From Paracoccaceae bacterium (GTDB lineage: Bacteria > Pseudomonadota > Alphaproteobacteria > Rhodobacterales > Rhodobacteraceae): DNA of 64,000 nt. Shown one piece after another: positions 38,801-48,360 of this stretch (the first letter of the stretch is position 1; every line of letters starts with the position of its first letter). A program made the translations under genes and the position numbers. Location: assembly GCA_022448245.1 (NCBI GenBank), contig JAKVCO010000016.1, positions 18,324 to 82,323 on the forward strand, read 5' to 3'. The notes under the pieces are model-generated. The model saw nothing but the letters and a program-made list of their open reading frames with translations, did no database searches and was not told where the DNA came from.

Positions 38801-38815
38801 TGCGGCTTTACCGCA
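38801..38815 (-). terminator. Small hairpin after mepA
   Basis: TGCGG and CCGCA form a 5-bp stem with loop TAAAG on the minus strand, 7 bases after the mepA stop codon, followed by a T-rich stretch (CTAATTTAACTTTTT). A weak intrinsic terminator. TTACCGCA in this hairpin region is also complementary to TGCGGTAA at 38713-38720 near yhhQ. Confidence 0.4.
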
Positions 38816-38822
38816 TATCGCC

Positions 38823-39758
38823 TTAGTCGGACGCCAGAACCACCGCACATTGTTGGGGCAGATCGCCTAGGCGCAGCTCTCGCCGGGGCTGGGGGGCGGG
38901 GGCGTTCGGATCGCGTGGCTTGGGCGGCGGTGGGTTCAGGATGCGATCGACCCAGCCTTCCGCCTCGTCACAGCCGTCTCCCGGAGGAGGTGGGGCCTGA
39001 TCGGTGCAGCCCGCATCCCCGGCGGGGCAGTTCAGCCTGACATGGAAGTGGTAGTGGTGACCCCACCAAGGTCTGATTTTGTTCAGGTAGTCCCTGTTGC
39101 CGGTCTCGCGTTTGCACATGTCGACCTTGGCGCCGGGGAAGACGAAAATCCGCGCCACACGTGGGTCAGAGGCTGCGAGTTTCAGGACTTCTCGGTGCTC
39201 CTGAGTCCAACGGTCATTCGTGAATGCCCCGGCATTCCGGCGCATGGAAATGGAGGAGATGTTCTCGCGCTCCTGCACGCTCAGATTCAGGCGCTCAGGT
39301 GGGAGCATCCAGATGTCGATGTCGAGGCCTGACTGGTGGGAGCGGTGGCCGGTGAGCATCGGCCCTCCGCGCGGCTGGCTCATGTCGCCCACATAGATGC
39401 CTTCCCAGCCGGGCAGCCGGGCGACTTTGCGGGACAGGTCCTGCACGTAATCAACTGTTACCGGCTGCGCCCAGTTGCGGTTGCGCGACAGGCGCATCGC
39501 TTGCCAGGTGGGTCCGGTCTCCGCCAGCTGCACCGCGCCGGCCTGGCAACCTTTCGCATAGCCACCGATGGCCTGGGGCGTCTGGCGCGAAGCGCGCGGC
39601 TCCGCCCCGAAGAGCTGTTTGGCCGGTGGGCCCGAGGTCGCGACCCTCGCACGCGGCTCAGGCGTCGCGGCGGCTTCCGGTTCGCTGTTGCAGGCCGCCA
39701 GCAGCGCGAACGCCGCGATGGCGAGAATTACGGGATGGGGATTTCTTCTTTGGACCAT
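38823..39758 (-). CDS. mepA: Penicillin-insensitive murein endopeptidase
   Basis: A 311-residue envelope protein with a lipobox-like N-terminus (ILAIAAFALLAACNSE). Zinc ligands are in GHRSHQSGLDIDIW (HxxxxxxD) and HHYHFHVRLNC (HxH), the LAS metallopeptidase pattern of MepA. It cuts D-Ala-meso-DAP cross-links in peptidoglycan. The C-terminal tail is proline-rich (NPPPPKPRDPNAPAPQPRRE). The start overlaps the MFS gene by 31 bases. Confidence 0.93.
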   Translation of the reverse strand: MVQRRNPHPVILAIAAFALLAACNSEPEAAATPEPRARVATSGPPAKQLFGAEPRASRQTPQAIGGYAKGCQAGAVQLAETGPTWQAMRLSRNRNWAQPVTVDYVQDLSRKVARLPGWEGIYVGDMSQPRGGPMLTGHRSHQSGLDIDIWMLPPERLNLSVQERENISSISMRRNAGAFTNDRWTQEHREVLKLAASDPRVARIFVFPGAKVDMCKRETGNRDYLNKIRPWWGHHYHFHVRLNCPAGDAGCTDQAPPPPGDGCDEAEGWVDRILNPPPPKPRDPNAPAPQPRRELRLGDLPQQCAVVLASD

Positions 39759-41131
39759 TCCGCTCGATCTCCCTCCGGTTTCACCCAGCGTAGCAGGATC
39801 ATCCCGATGATGAATAGACCGATGACGGGAGAGAAGCCCAAACGGGCGTCGTTCAGCAGATAGGTGAAGAGACCGATGAGCATCGGCGCGAGAAACGCAG
39901 TGGCCTTACCCGATAGCGCGAAGAGGCCGAAGGATTCGGTTGGACGCTCCGGATGCGTGTGGCGCACCATCATCGACCGGCTCGCCGCATAGATGCCGCC
40001 GCCGGAGCCGCCAATAGCCGCGCCGCAGATCATGAAGACGATATCAGGCAGGTTCGATCCTTCCGGCAGTGGCATCCCAAAGAACGTCTCCCGCGACATC
40101 CCCACGATGCACAGGCAAACGATGATCAAAACCCAGATGTGGAAAGTGATGACAGGCCGGGGGCCAAAACGCGCATCAAAGCGGCCAGAGACCTGAGTAA
40201 CAATGGCTGCTGTGATGATGGAAATGATGCCGAAGATGCCAAGCTGGAACGTCGTCCATCCCAGCACGAGCGCCGCGTAGACACCGCCGAAAGCATAAAG
40301 CCCGTTCAGCGCATCTCGATAGAGCATTGAAGAGCCCAGAAAGCAAAGCAGGCTTTGCCTTGACATCATACCTTCGATCGACGTCCCGAGGTCACGAAGA
40401 GCCTGCATGGCGCCGCCTTGTCGCTTAGGCGGGTGCACTTCTCGAACCCAAAGAAAATATGGGATCATGAAGACCGCAAACCAGATCGCGATGAAGGGTC
40501 CCACGGCCCGTGTGCCCTCGCGTGTTTCCGAGTTTAGCAAACCAAATGCCGGATCCAGTCCCAGGATCATGGTCGTCCCGCCAGGCTCAGATTCTGCAAT
40601 CAGGAAGATCATGATAAGGAACGCCACAAACCCGCCCCAATAGCCGATGGCTGCGCCTGAGCCAGAGATTTTGCCAACCTCTTCGTCGTCGCCAAGGCTG
40701 GGAAGTTGAGCGTTAGTAAAAAGAAGCATTGCCTCTGCCGAGATGAAACCCAGCGAGAACACAATGAGTCCGAACCAAAGGTTCGAGCCATCTGGCACCA
40801 TCCACCAAAGCATCCAAGTGAAGGCGACGTAGAGAATTGCAAAGAACCATATCCACGGTAAGCGACGCCCTGTACTGTCGGCGTAAGCGCCCAAAAAAAC
40901 ACCCGCGAAGGCAATGAAGATCCCCGCCAGTCCCTGCCCCCAAGACCACATCGTCTGAGCGCGTGCATTTGCGGTTTGATTATCGAGCCCTGTGCCCATG
41001 AAGTACTCCGCCGCAACCACAGCAAAGTAGGGTCCGAAAATGAACGTGAGGCCAAGCGTATAGAACGGCTGCGTCGCGAAATCGAAGGCCATCCAGCCCC
41101 ACACGCGCTTCTTTAGGCTAACATCTGCCAT
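39728..41131 (-). CDS. MFS transporter, UMF1 type
   Basis: A 467-residue membrane protein with about 12 helices. The start MADVSLKKRVWGWMAFDFAT is the pattern of the UMF1 (Atg22-like) branch of the major facilitator superfamily, with the cytoplasmic loop GAYADSTGRRLPW after helix 3 and SGSGAAIGYWGG in helix 5. Substrate unknown. ATG 41131 is chosen since GGGGAGAGCAGG precedes it; mepA follows on the same transcript. Confidence 0.88.
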   Translation of the reverse strand: MADVSLKKRVWGWMAFDFATQPFYTLGLTFIFGPYFAVVAAEYFMGTGLDNQTANARAQTMWSWGQGLAGIFIAFAGVFLGAYADSTGRRLPWIWFFAILYVAFTWMLWWMVPDGSNLWFGLIVFSLGFISAEAMLLFTNAQLPSLGDDEEVGKISGSGAAIGYWGGFVAFLIMIFLIAESEPGGTTMILGLDPAFGLLNSETREGTRAVGPFIAIWFAVFMIPYFLWVREVHPPKRQGGAMQALRDLGTSIEGMMSRQSLLCFLGSSMLYRDALNGLYAFGGVYAALVLGWTTFQLGIFGIISIITAAIVTQVSGRFDARFGPRPVITFHIWVLIIVCLCIVGMSRETFFGMPLPEGSNLPDIVFMICGAAIGGSGGGIYAASRSMMVRHTHPERPTESFGLFALSGKATAFLAPMLIGLFTYLLNDARLGFSPVIGLFIIGMILLRWVKPEGDRAEWSKEEIPIP

Positions 41132-41192
41132 CCTGCTCTCCCCGACTTTTCGCTCATTAGCGCTGGGGACAGCCATTCGGGCAAGAAAAACC

Positions 41193-41732
41193 CTAGGTCA
41201 CGGTCATTGGAGGCCAGGGACGTTGCCCTTCGGCCTCAATCCACGCCGTGATCCACTGCGGCAATTCGGGGGAGGTTGGGTCGGTTCCCATGGCCTCGGC
41301 CACCTCGGTCATCGGCACGGCGCGGTGGTTGGCCACGACCGCCGTCCGAAAGAGGACGTGGTTGGCGCATTCGCCGGACGTCTTGAACATGCCCTGCTCG
41401 AAATAGCTAAAGCGTTCGTCCCAGCCACACATCCGCGTGCGCATCTCGTAGCGCTCGAACGGGACGAGCCGTTTGCGGTAGCGCACCGAGGCGCCAGCCA
41501 CAGCAAATCCCCAACCCTTCTCGCGCAGGAGCGGCGCCAGCCCAACGCGCTGGGCCATCTGGAAGCGCCCGAACTCGTACATCGTCATGATGCGACCGTT
41601 GTTCATCTCCATGAAGATATCGCAGTCGAGCAGCGATACGCGGTGCTGCGAGACATGGGTATCAAGCACGTCCATCGGCGGCAGCGAGCGGCCTTTGACG
41701 AGAGCGGAAGCGAGACGAATCCAAGGGTACAT
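41193..41732 (-). CDS. Hotdog-fold acyl-CoA thioesterase
   Basis: A 179-residue protein with the hotdog motif HRVSLLDCDIFMEMNNGRIM and the helix TMYEFGRFQMAQRVG; this DxDxxxxMNN form belongs to 4HBT-like thioesterases related to eukaryotic THEM6. It probably cleaves acyl-CoA thioesters. ATG 41732 is chosen over the upstream GTG; the frame before it is not convincing. It is divergent from yggT. Confidence 0.8.
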   Translation of the reverse strand: MYPWIRLASALVKGRSLPPMDVLDTHVSQHRVSLLDCDIFMEMNNGRIMTMYEFGRFQMAQRVGLAPLLREKGWGFAVAGASVRYRKRLVPFERYEMRTRMCGWDERFSYFEQGMFKTSGECANHVLFRTAVVANHRAVPMTEVAEAMGTDPTSPELPQWITAWIEAEGQRPWPPMTVT

Positions 41733-41823
41733 ACCGCCAAAGGTGGCATGCCTGACGCGCACGTCAAGCTTGCCGTCACGGAAGGAGCTTGTGCAAAGGG
41801 GACCCTGCGCCTAGATCAACGGC

Positions 41824-42090
41824 ATGAGCGACATTATCCAAATCATCATGCTACTCCTCGATGTGGCGATCTTCTTCATCTTCGCCCACTTCATCATGAG
41901 TTGGCTGATCAGCTTTAACGTGCTGAACCCGCGCCAACAGATGGTGGGGCAAATTTGGTACGGACTTCAGCGGCTGCTCGAGCCGCTATATGGGCCCATC
42001 CGGCGCATGTTACCGCCGATGGGCGGGCTCGATCTGGCGCCGCTCGTGGCGATCATCGGCATCCAGATTATTCGGATCCTGATCACCTGA
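41824..42090 (+). CDS. yggT: YggT-family membrane protein
   Basis: An 88-residue protein with two membrane helices, one at each end, around the conserved NPRQQMVGQIWYGLQRLLEP and LYGPIRRMLPPMGGLDLAPL. This is the YggT (DUF751-like) family, linked in other bacteria to osmotic stress or cell division; its mechanism is not known. A strong terminator follows at 42093. Confidence 0.92.
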   Translation: MSDIIQIIMLLLDVAIFFIFAHFIMSWLISFNVLNPRQQMVGQIWYGLQRLLEPLYGPIRRMLPPMGGLDLAPLVAIIGIQIIRILIT

Positions 42091-42092
42091 TT

Positions 42093-42123
42093 TTCGCTGA
42101 ACCTGCCTTGTTCAGCGAATTTT
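42093..42123 (+). terminator. Intrinsic terminator of yggT
   Basis: TTCGCTGAAC and GTTCAGCGAA form a perfect 10-bp stem around CTGCCTT, followed by TTTT. It starts 2 bases after the yggT stop, so recQ is transcribed from its own promoter in 42124-42176. Confidence 0.9.
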
Positions 42124-42176
42124 AATGTGGGACCTTTCAGATAAGAGCAAATCGATAAAAATCTGACAGGGCACCC

Positions 42177-44210
42177 ATGCAGGACACTCTCCGAGAGGTC
42201 TTTGGTTTCGACGATTTCCGCCCTGGGCAGGAAGAGATCGTGCGCGCCGTGACTGCAGGTGAGGACGTGCTCGCCATCATGCCCACGGGCGGTGGTAAAT
42301 CGCTTTGCTTCCAGCTTCCCGCCTTGCTGCGCGATGGGGTGACGGTGGTCATCTCGCCGCTCATCGCGCTGATGCGCGATCAGGTCCGCGCGCTGCAGGA
42401 GGCAGGCGTTGCAGCTGGCGCGCTGACCTCCGGCAATACGGAGGAGGAGACGGCAGAGGTTTGGCAGGCCCTCGAAGAAGGCAGCCTCAAGCTCCTCTAC
42501 ATCGCGCCGGAGCGTCTCGCGGCGGGATCATCGCTCGGCATGTTGCGGCGTGTTGGTGTTTCCCTGATTGCCGTGGATGAGGCGCATTGCGTTAGCCAAT
42601 GGGGCCACGATTTCCGCCCCGATTACCTGCGCGTGGGCGACCTGCGCCGTGCGCTGAACGTCCCCCTCGCGGCCTTTACCGCGACGGCCGACCTCGAGAC
42701 GCGGCAGGAGATCATCGAGAAGCTTTTCGGCGGGAAAGAGCCGCGCGCCTTCCTTCATGGATTTGACCGTCCGAACCTGAATCTCGCCTTCCAGCCCAAG
42801 ACCAAGCCGCGGGAACAGATCCTGTCTTTCGCCGCCGCACGGCGCGGGCAGTCCGGCATCGTCTACTGTGGCACCCGCGCCAAGACTGAGACGATCGCCC
42901 AGGCCTTGCGCGCCGAGGGGCACGCCGCCTGCCACTACCACGGCGGGATGGAGGCCGAAGATCGCCGCATCGTCGAGGCCCGTTTTCAGCGCGAAGACGG
43001 CCTCATCGTGGTCGCAACCGTGGCTTTCGGCATGGGCGTAGACAAACCGGATATCCGCTGGGTGGCTCATGCGGACCTGCCGAAATCCATCGAGGCCTAT
43101 TATCAGGAGATCGGTCGCGCAGGCCGCGATGGCGCCCCGGCGGAGACACTGACGCTATTCGGACCCTCCGACATCGCACTCCGCAGGCAGCAAATCGACG
43201 AAGGGATCGCTCCGCTCGAACGCAAGGCTGCCGACCACGCGCGTCTCAATGCGCTTCTTGGTTTGGCTGAGGCGCTGACTTGTCGGCGTGAGAAGCTTTT
43301 GGCCTACTTCGGCGATACGCCCGGCCAATGCGGGAACTGCGATCTCTGCGAGAAGCCCGCAGATGTGGCCGACGGCACGACGCCCGTGCGCATGGCGCTC
43401 TCCGCGATGCTGCGGACGGGGGAAAGCTTTGGCGCGGGGCACCTGATCGACATCCTGCTCGGCACGAAGACCACGAAAGTCGCCGAACGCGGCCATGATG
43501 ATCTGCCGACATACGGCGTGGGTCGTGACTGGACGAAGCCGCAATGGCAGGCGATTTTCCGGCAGATGATGGGCCACGACCTCGTCCGCCCGGACCCCGC
43601 CCGCTACGGCGCCCTGCGGATGACAGATATCGCCCGCCCGATCCTGAGGGACGAAGAAACCATCAACCTGCGCTTCGACACGATCCGCGCCGCGAAAGGT
43701 CGCCCCGAGGCCAAGAGCCTCGTGAGTGATGAGGCCGCGCCGCTTCTGAGTGCACTCAAGGGCAAACGCCGTGAGCTCGCTGAGGCGCAGAAGGTCCCGG
43801 CCTATGTGATCTTCAATGACAAAACCCTGATCGAGATGGCGGAGACACGGCCCCAGACGCTCGACGATATGGCAGGGATCAGCGGCATCGGCGCCAAGAA
43901 GCTGGAGAAATACGGGATCGCCTTCCTTAGCGTGATCTCCGAGGGCGCGCCGGAGATGCATCCTACGCGCCGCAAACTGGCTGGCAGCCACACGGGGGAG
44001 CTCTTTGACCTCCTCATGGAAGCCCAGCAGGAGCTTCAGTACGGCGCCATGGGCACGCAAAAGCCGATGTCCTGCACACCGGGCACCATCCGCAAGATCG
44101 CGGAAAGGCGCCCTGAGACGATGGACGATCTCGAACGCATACAGGGCGTGGGCCCGCAAAAGGCCGAACGGTTCGGCGAAGCATTCCTAGAGGTGCTGCG
44201 CGCCTCTTGA
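42177..44210 (+). CDS. recQ: ATP-dependent DNA helicase RecQ
   Basis: A 677-residue RecQ. Motif 0 FRPGQEEIV, Walker A MPTGGGKSLC, DEAH box AVDEAHCVSQWGHDFRPDY, motif VI IGRAGRDG. The zinc-binding cysteines are in CRREKLLAYFG and CGNCDLCEKP, then a winged-helix region. There are two C-terminal HRDC-type segments (about 540-610 and 625-677), one more than in E. coli RecQ. It unwinds DNA in recombination and fork repair. Confidence 0.97.
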   Translation: MQDTLREVFGFDDFRPGQEEIVRAVTAGEDVLAIMPTGGGKSLCFQLPALLRDGVTVVISPLIALMRDQVRALQEAGVAAGALTSGNTEEETAEVWQALEEGSLKLLYIAPERLAAGSSLGMLRRVGVSLIAVDEAHCVSQWGHDFRPDYLRVGDLRRALNVPLAAFTATADLETRQEIIEKLFGGKEPRAFLHGFDRPNLNLAFQPKTKPREQILSFAAARRGQSGIVYCGTRAKTETIAQALRAEGHAACHYHGGMEAEDRRIVEARFQREDGLIVVATVAFGMGVDKPDIRWVAHADLPKSIEAYYQEIGRAGRDGAPAETLTLFGPSDIALRRQQIDEGIAPLERKAADHARLNALLGLAEALTCRREKLLAYFGDTPGQCGNCDLCEKPADVADGTTPVRMALSAMLRTGESFGAGHLIDILLGTKTTKVAERGHDDLPTYGVGRDWTKPQWQAIFRQMMGHDLVRPDPARYGALRMTDIARPILRDEETINLRFDTIRAAKGRPEAKSLVSDEAAPLLSALKGKRRELAEAQKVPAYVIFNDKTLIEMAETRPQTLDDMAGISGIGAKKLEKYGIAFLSVISEGAPEMHPTRRKLAGSHTGELFDLLMEAQQELQYGAMGTQKPMSCTPGTIRKIAERRPETMDDLERIQGVGPQKAERFGEAFLEVLRAS

Positions 44211-44260
44211 GGGCGCGGCATTGGCTGCTAAGTCTGCTGAGAAGAAGAGGGGAAGACGCG

Positions 44261-45049
44261 ATGCTCGTAGTTATTTCACCAGCCAAGCGCTTGGATTGGG
44301 ACCCGGTGGAGCGGGACGACCTCACGCGCCCGGATTTCGAGGCTGACGCCATGCGTCTCGCGAAGACCGCGCGGAACCTGACCCTCAAAGGGCTTCAGGA
44401 GCTCATGGATATCTCGCCCGACCTCGCGCGCCTGAACCGCGATCGCTTCAAGGCGTTCTCCGACGCGCCGGAGGCCGATGCGCTCCGCCCGGCGGCCTTT
44501 GCCTTTGCGGGCGACACCTATCAGGGCCTTGAGGCCGCGACGCTCTCAGAGGACGATCTGCGCTGGGCCCAAGGCCACCTGCGCATCCTCTCCGGGCTCT
44601 ACGGTCTGCTGCGGCCGCTCGACGAAATTCAGCCCTACCGTCTGGAGATGGGATCGCGCCTGAAGACCCGCCGCGGTGGGTCGCTTTATGCCTATTGGGG
44701 CGCCGACATCGCCAAAGCGCTCCGCGCGCAAGCGGAAGACGCGGGTTCTGAGGTTCTCGTGAATTGTGCGAGCCAGGAATACTTCGGCGCCGTTGATCTC
44801 AAGGCGCTCAAGATGCCGGTCATCACGCCGAACTTCTATGAGGAGAAGGACGGCAAGTCGAAGATGGTTAGCTTCTTCGCCAAGAAGGCACGCGGGGCCA
44901 TGGCGCGGTTCATCGTGCAGAACCGCGTGACCTCCGTTGACGGCCTCAAGGACTTCGATCTAGGCGGCTACCGGTTCGAACCGGAGAAGAGCGCAGAAGG
45001 CACCCTCGCCTTCACACGCCCCTATCCCGATCCTGCCAAAGTAGCCTGA
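44261..45049 (+). CDS. yaaA: YaaA, peroxide-stress protein
   Basis: A 262-residue UPF0246/YaaA protein: MLVVISPAKRLDW at the start, GDTYQGLEA, LSGLYGLLRPLDEIQPYRLE, NCASQEYFGAVD and the basic PNFYEEKDGKSKMVSFFAKK. E. coli YaaA binds DNA and limits free iron during peroxide stress. ATG 44261 follows GAAGAGGGGAAG at the correct distance. It ends 3 bases from the convergent thiolase gene. Confidence 0.95.
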   Translation: MLVVISPAKRLDWDPVERDDLTRPDFEADAMRLAKTARNLTLKGLQELMDISPDLARLNRDRFKAFSDAPEADALRPAAFAFAGDTYQGLEAATLSEDDLRWAQGHLRILSGLYGLLRPLDEIQPYRLEMGSRLKTRRGGSLYAYWGADIAKALRAQAEDAGSEVLVNCASQEYFGAVDLKALKMPVITPNFYEEKDGKSKMVSFFAKKARGAMARFIVQNRVTSVDGLKDFDLGGYRFEPEKSAEGTLAFTRPYPDPAKVA

Positions 45050-45052
45050 GCG

Positions 45053-46228
45053 TCAAAGACGCTCGAACGCCACCGCGATGCCCTGACCGCCGCCGATGCA
45101 CATGGTGCAAAGCGCGCGCTCGCCGCCGGTGGCTTCAAGCTCGTGCATGGCTTTGACCATGATGATCGCGCCCGTTGCGCCCACAGGGTGACCCAGGGAG
45201 ATCGCGCCACCATTCGGGTTCACTTTGGAGGCATCAAGGCCCAGTTCCTTGTTCACGGCGAGAGCTTGGCTCGCGAAGGCCTCGTTCGACTCGATGACGT
45301 CGAAATCGCTCACGGAGAGGCCGGTCTTTTCCAGCAGGTTGCGGACCGCGGGGATGGGGCCGATGCCCATTACCTCTGGGCGGACACCTGCGTGGCCATA
45401 GCCCGAAATGCGAAACTTGGGCGTGAGGCCCGCAGCCTCCGCCGCCTCCGCACGGGCGAGGGTAATCACTGCCGCGCCATCGTTAATGCCTGAGGCGTTG
45501 CCAGCGGTGACGGTGCCGTCCTTCTGGAATACCGGGCGCAAGCTGCCGAGCTTTTCCATGCTCGTTATTTTCGGGTGCTCGTCGCGGACGAAAGGCACCA
45601 TCTCGCGCTTCACACGGACTTCGACCGGGGCGATTTGGCTGTCGAATTTGCCTGCGTCCCAAGCCGCGGCGGCACGGGTCTGGCTTTCCAGTGCGAAGGC
45701 GTCTTGGCCTTCGCGGGTGATATCGTGCTCGGCGGCGACGTTCTCGGCCGTGACACCCATGTGCCCCGTCCCGAACGGGCAGTTGAGCGCGCCCAGCATC
45801 ATATCGAGCGACTTCACATCGCCCATCTTCGCGCCCCAACGGGCTTGAGGCTGAATGAAGGGCGACCGGCTCATGTTCTCAGCGCCACCTGCGATCCCAA
45901 AGGAAGCATCGCCCAGCATCAGGGCCTGCGTGACCGAGACGACCGCCTGAAGGCCAGAGCCGCAGAGGCGGTTCACGTTCATTGCGGGAACGGATTCGGG
46001 AAGGCCCGCCTCCATGCCTGCGACACGGCTTAGATACATATCGCGGGGTTCGGTGTTGATGACGTGGCCCATGGCCACCGTGCCTACCTGACCTGCTTCA
46101 ACGCCCGACCGCTCCATCGCGGCCTTCATGGCCACAGCGCCAAGTTCGATGGGCGGTGTCGCCGCCAGCGCGCCGCCGAAAGTGCCGATAGCCGTACGGG
46201 CGCCGCCCAAGATCACGATGTCAGTCAT
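45053..46228 (-). CDS. Acetyl-CoA acetyltransferase (thiolase)
   Basis: A 391-residue thiolase with the nucleophile Cys in NVNRLCGSGLQAVV, the conserved NEAFASQAL, the His in GGAISLGHPVGATG and the second Cys in CTMCIGGGQGIAV. It interconverts acetyl-CoA and acetoacetyl-CoA (or longer 3-ketoacyl-CoA). It is encoded next to a MarR-type regulator and near the homogentisate operon that ends in acetoacetate, so a link in ketone-body handling is conceivable but unproved. Confidence 0.93.
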   Translation of the reverse strand: MTDIVILGGARTAIGTFGGALAATPPIELGAVAMKAAMERSGVEAGQVGTVAMGHVINTEPRDMYLSRVAGMEAGLPESVPAMNVNRLCGSGLQAVVSVTQALMLGDASFGIAGGAENMSRSPFIQPQARWGAKMGDVKSLDMMLGALNCPFGTGHMGVTAENVAAEHDITREGQDAFALESQTRAAAAWDAGKFDSQIAPVEVRVKREMVPFVRDEHPKITSMEKLGSLRPVFQKDGTVTAGNASGINDGAAVITLARAEAAEAAGLTPKFRISGYGHAGVRPEVMGIGPIPAVRNLLEKTGLSVSDFDVIESNEAFASQALAVNKELGLDASKVNPNGGAISLGHPVGATGAIIMVKAMHELEATGGERALCTMCIGGGQGIAVAFERL

Positions 46229-46291
46229 GGATGCCTCCTTGTTCAGGATAGAATTGCTGAGGGGCGACCGTAGGGAAAGCGCGACATTGCG

Positions 46292-46717
46292 TCAGTCGTC
46301 GCGGTTGAGCAGCGTGCGAATGGCAGTTTGGAAACCCTCGGCGTCTTCAAGCTCGCCGAGCACTTCCGTTTGAAAGGCCAGTGCCTGAGGCAAAATCTCT
46401 TCCACGAGCGTGGACCCCGCTGGGCTGAGTGCGAGGACAAGGAGCCTCTTGTCGCCGCTATGCGCGGCCCTGACCACGAGGTCACGGGCCTCAAGGCGGG
46501 CGACGGCACGCGAGACGCGGCTCTTTTCAAGATCAGCCTGCAGGTGGATTTCGCGCACGGAGCACGTGCCAGCATCATGCAGATGCGCCAACACGCGCCA
46601 CTCGGACACGGTGAGCCCATACTTGTCGGAGTAGATCTCAGCCAGCCCGGCTGAGAGACGCCGCGCAAGGACGACGATCTGGTAAGGGAGGAACTGATCG
46701 AGTTTAAATTCCGTCAT
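46292..46717 (-). CDS. MarR-family regulator, probable repressor of hmgA
   Basis: A 141-residue winged-helix regulator with [20 protein letters not shown], the recognition part [20 protein letters not shown] and wing [13 protein letters not shown]. The start [20 protein letters not shown] is typical of MarR/HpaR-like proteins that guard aromatic pathways. It diverges from hmgA, and a palindrome sits between the hmgA -35 and -10 boxes, so it probably represses hmgA until a ligand binds. The GTG at 46723 is an alternative start. Confidence 0.87.
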   Translation of the reverse strand: MTEFKLDQFLPYQIVVLARRLSAGLAEIYSDKYGLTVSEWRVLAHLHDAGTCSVREIHLQADLEKSRVSRAVARLEARDLVVRAAHSGDKRLLVLALSPAGSTLVEEILPQALAFQTEVLGELEDAEGFQTAIRTLLNRDD

Positions 46718-46766
46718 GGGCACTTTTTGGGCCAGCCGTGCCTTCGAATAAAGCAGAATCGCGCCG

Positions 46767-46796
46767 TTGACCTCGTTGCACTTGCAACGATATCTT
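46767..46796 (+). promoter_or_regulatory. hmgA promoter with a palindromic operator in the spacer
   Basis: TTGACC (46767-46772) and TATCTT (46791-46796) are 18 bases apart. The spacer contains CGTTGCACTTGCAACG (46774-46789), an inverted repeat of seven bases around CT. A MarR dimer bound there would block RNA polymerase. AGGAGG for hmgA is at 46802-46807. Confidence 0.7.
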
Positions 46797-46816
46797 GCAG
46801 TAGGAGGATTTCAGCG

Positions 46817-48172
46817 ATGAACACTCAAGCCCTTCCCACGTCGATGATCCAGGCGCCGAGCCTGCCGGGCCCGCACGAGGGCTACATGCCTGGGTTCGGC
46901 AACGATTTCGAGACTGAGGCGCTGCCGGGTGCACTCCCGCAGGGCATGAACTCCCCCCAGAAAGTGAATTACGGGCTTTATGCGGAGCAGCTTTCGGGGA
47001 CAGCGTTCACCGCGCCGGGCCCTGAGCGGACGTGGTGCTATCGCATCAGGCCGTCCGTCAAGCACACGCATCGCTTCAAGAAGATCGACGTGCCCTATTG
47101 GAAGAGTGCGCCTCTGATTGATCCGGATGTGATCTCGCTCGGGCAATATCGTTGGAATGCTGTGGCCGCCGAGGGGTCGCTGACGTGGCTCACAGGCATG
47201 CGGACGATGACGACTGCAGGCGATGTGCACACGCAGGCGGGGATGGCCGCGCATATCTACCTCGTGACCGAGTCGATGGTGGACAGCTATTTCTACAACG
47301 CCGATGCCGAGATGCTGGTGGTGCCGCAACAAGGGCGGCTGCGCTTCTGCACCGAGCTCGGAATCATCGATGTTGAGCCGCAGGAGATCGCGATCCTGCC
47401 GCGTGGATTGATCTACCGGGTCGAGGTGCTCGAGGGCCCGTGTCGCGGGTTTGTTTGTGAGAATTACGGTCAGAAGTTTCAGTTGCCGGGCCGTGGCCCG
47501 ATCGGCGCGAACTGCATGGCCAACCCGCGCGATTTCAAAGCGCCTGTAGCTGCCTTTGAGGATCTCGAGGTGCCAAGCGAGGTGATCGTGAAATGGTGCG
47601 GGACCTTCCACCGGACCGAGATCGGCCAGTCACCTCTCGATATCGTAGCCTGGCACGGGAACTACGCCCCAATGAAGTACGATTTGAAGACGTACTGCCC
47701 AGTGGGTGCGGTGCTTTTTGATCATCCGGACCCGTCGATCTTCACGGTGCTGACGGCGCCGTCGGGTGTGGAGGGCACAGCCAACATCGATTTCGTGCTG
47801 TTTCGGGAGCGCTGGATGGTCGCCGAAGATACGTTCCGGCCGCCGTGGTACCATAAGAACGTCATGTCCGAGCTGATGGGCAACATTTACGGCATCTATG
47901 ACGCCAAGGAGGAGGGCTTCGTGCCCGGGGGGATGTCGCTTCACAACATGATGCTGCCCCATGGGCCGGATCGGGACGCGTTCGAGAAAGCGTCCAACAG
48001 CAACCTTGGCCCGGGGAAGCTAGAGAACACGATGAGCTTCATGTTCGAGACAAGATTCCCCCAGATGCTAACGCCATTTGCGGCCAACGAAGCGCCACTG
48101 CAGGACGACTACATCGACTGTTGGACGTCACTGGAAAAGAAGTTCGACGGCACGCCGGGGAAGAAAGGATGA
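46817..48172 (+). CDS. hmgA: Homogentisate 1,2-dioxygenase
   Basis: A 451-residue dioxygenase that opens the homogentisate ring in tyrosine and phenylalanine breakdown. Starts near [20 protein letters not shown], with [18 protein letters not shown]. Iron ligands are in [11 protein letters not shown] (His, Glu) and [13 protein letters not shown] (His). AGGAGG at 46802 precedes the ATG at 46817; upstream codons in the frame belong to the promoter. Its stop overlaps the start of a tiny membrane protein (ATGA). Confidence 0.96.
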   Translation: MNTQALPTSMIQAPSLPGPHEGYMPGFGNDFETEALPGALPQGMNSPQKVNYGLYAEQLSGTAFTAPGPERTWCYRIRPSVKHTHRFKKIDVPYWKSAPLIDPDVISLGQYRWNAVAAEGSLTWLTGMRTMTTAGDVHTQAGMAAHIYLVTESMVDSYFYNADAEMLVVPQQGRLRFCTELGIIDVEPQEIAILPRGLIYRVEVLEGPCRGFVCENYGQKFQLPGRGPIGANCMANPRDFKAPVAAFEDLEVPSEVIVKWCGTFHRTEIGQSPLDIVAWHGNYAPMKYDLKTYCPVGAVLFDHPDPSIFTVLTAPSGVEGTANIDFVLFRERWMVAEDTFRPPWYHKNVMSELMGNIYGIYDAKEEGFVPGGMSLHNMMLPHGPDRDAFEKASNSNLGPGKLENTMSFMFETRFPQMLTPFAANEAPLQDDYIDCWTSLEKKFDGTPGKKG

Positions 48173-48357
48173 TTGAGTTTCTCTCTTCCATCAGCGTCGT
48201 GGGTTGGGTGCTCATTATCGGGTTCCTCTTCTGCCTTCGGTATTTGCCGACCCTTCTGCGAGATATGTTCGTGCCGGACCGGACACCGCGAAAGCATATA
48301 CCGGGTGAGGAGCCGCCGATCTTTCATCGCCCACCCGATGATCACGGGCAGGGGTGA
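48169..48357 (+). CDS. Small single-helix membrane protein
   Basis: A 62-residue protein with one N-terminal membrane helix ([20 protein letters not shown]) and a short basic and proline-rich tail ([20 protein letters not shown]). The ATG overlaps the hmgA stop, so it is made with hmgA. Function unknown. A second tiny membrane gene follows after 3 bases. Confidence 0.65.
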   Translation: MIEFLSSISVVGWVLIIGFLFCLRYLPTLLRDMFVPDRTPRKHIPGEEPPIFHRPPDDHGQG

Positions 48358-48360
48358 GGT

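Noticed and set aside
44973..44982. tRNA T-arm-like GGTTCGAACC
   Set aside because: It lies inside the coding sequence of yaaA and there is no acceptor or anticodon stem around it.
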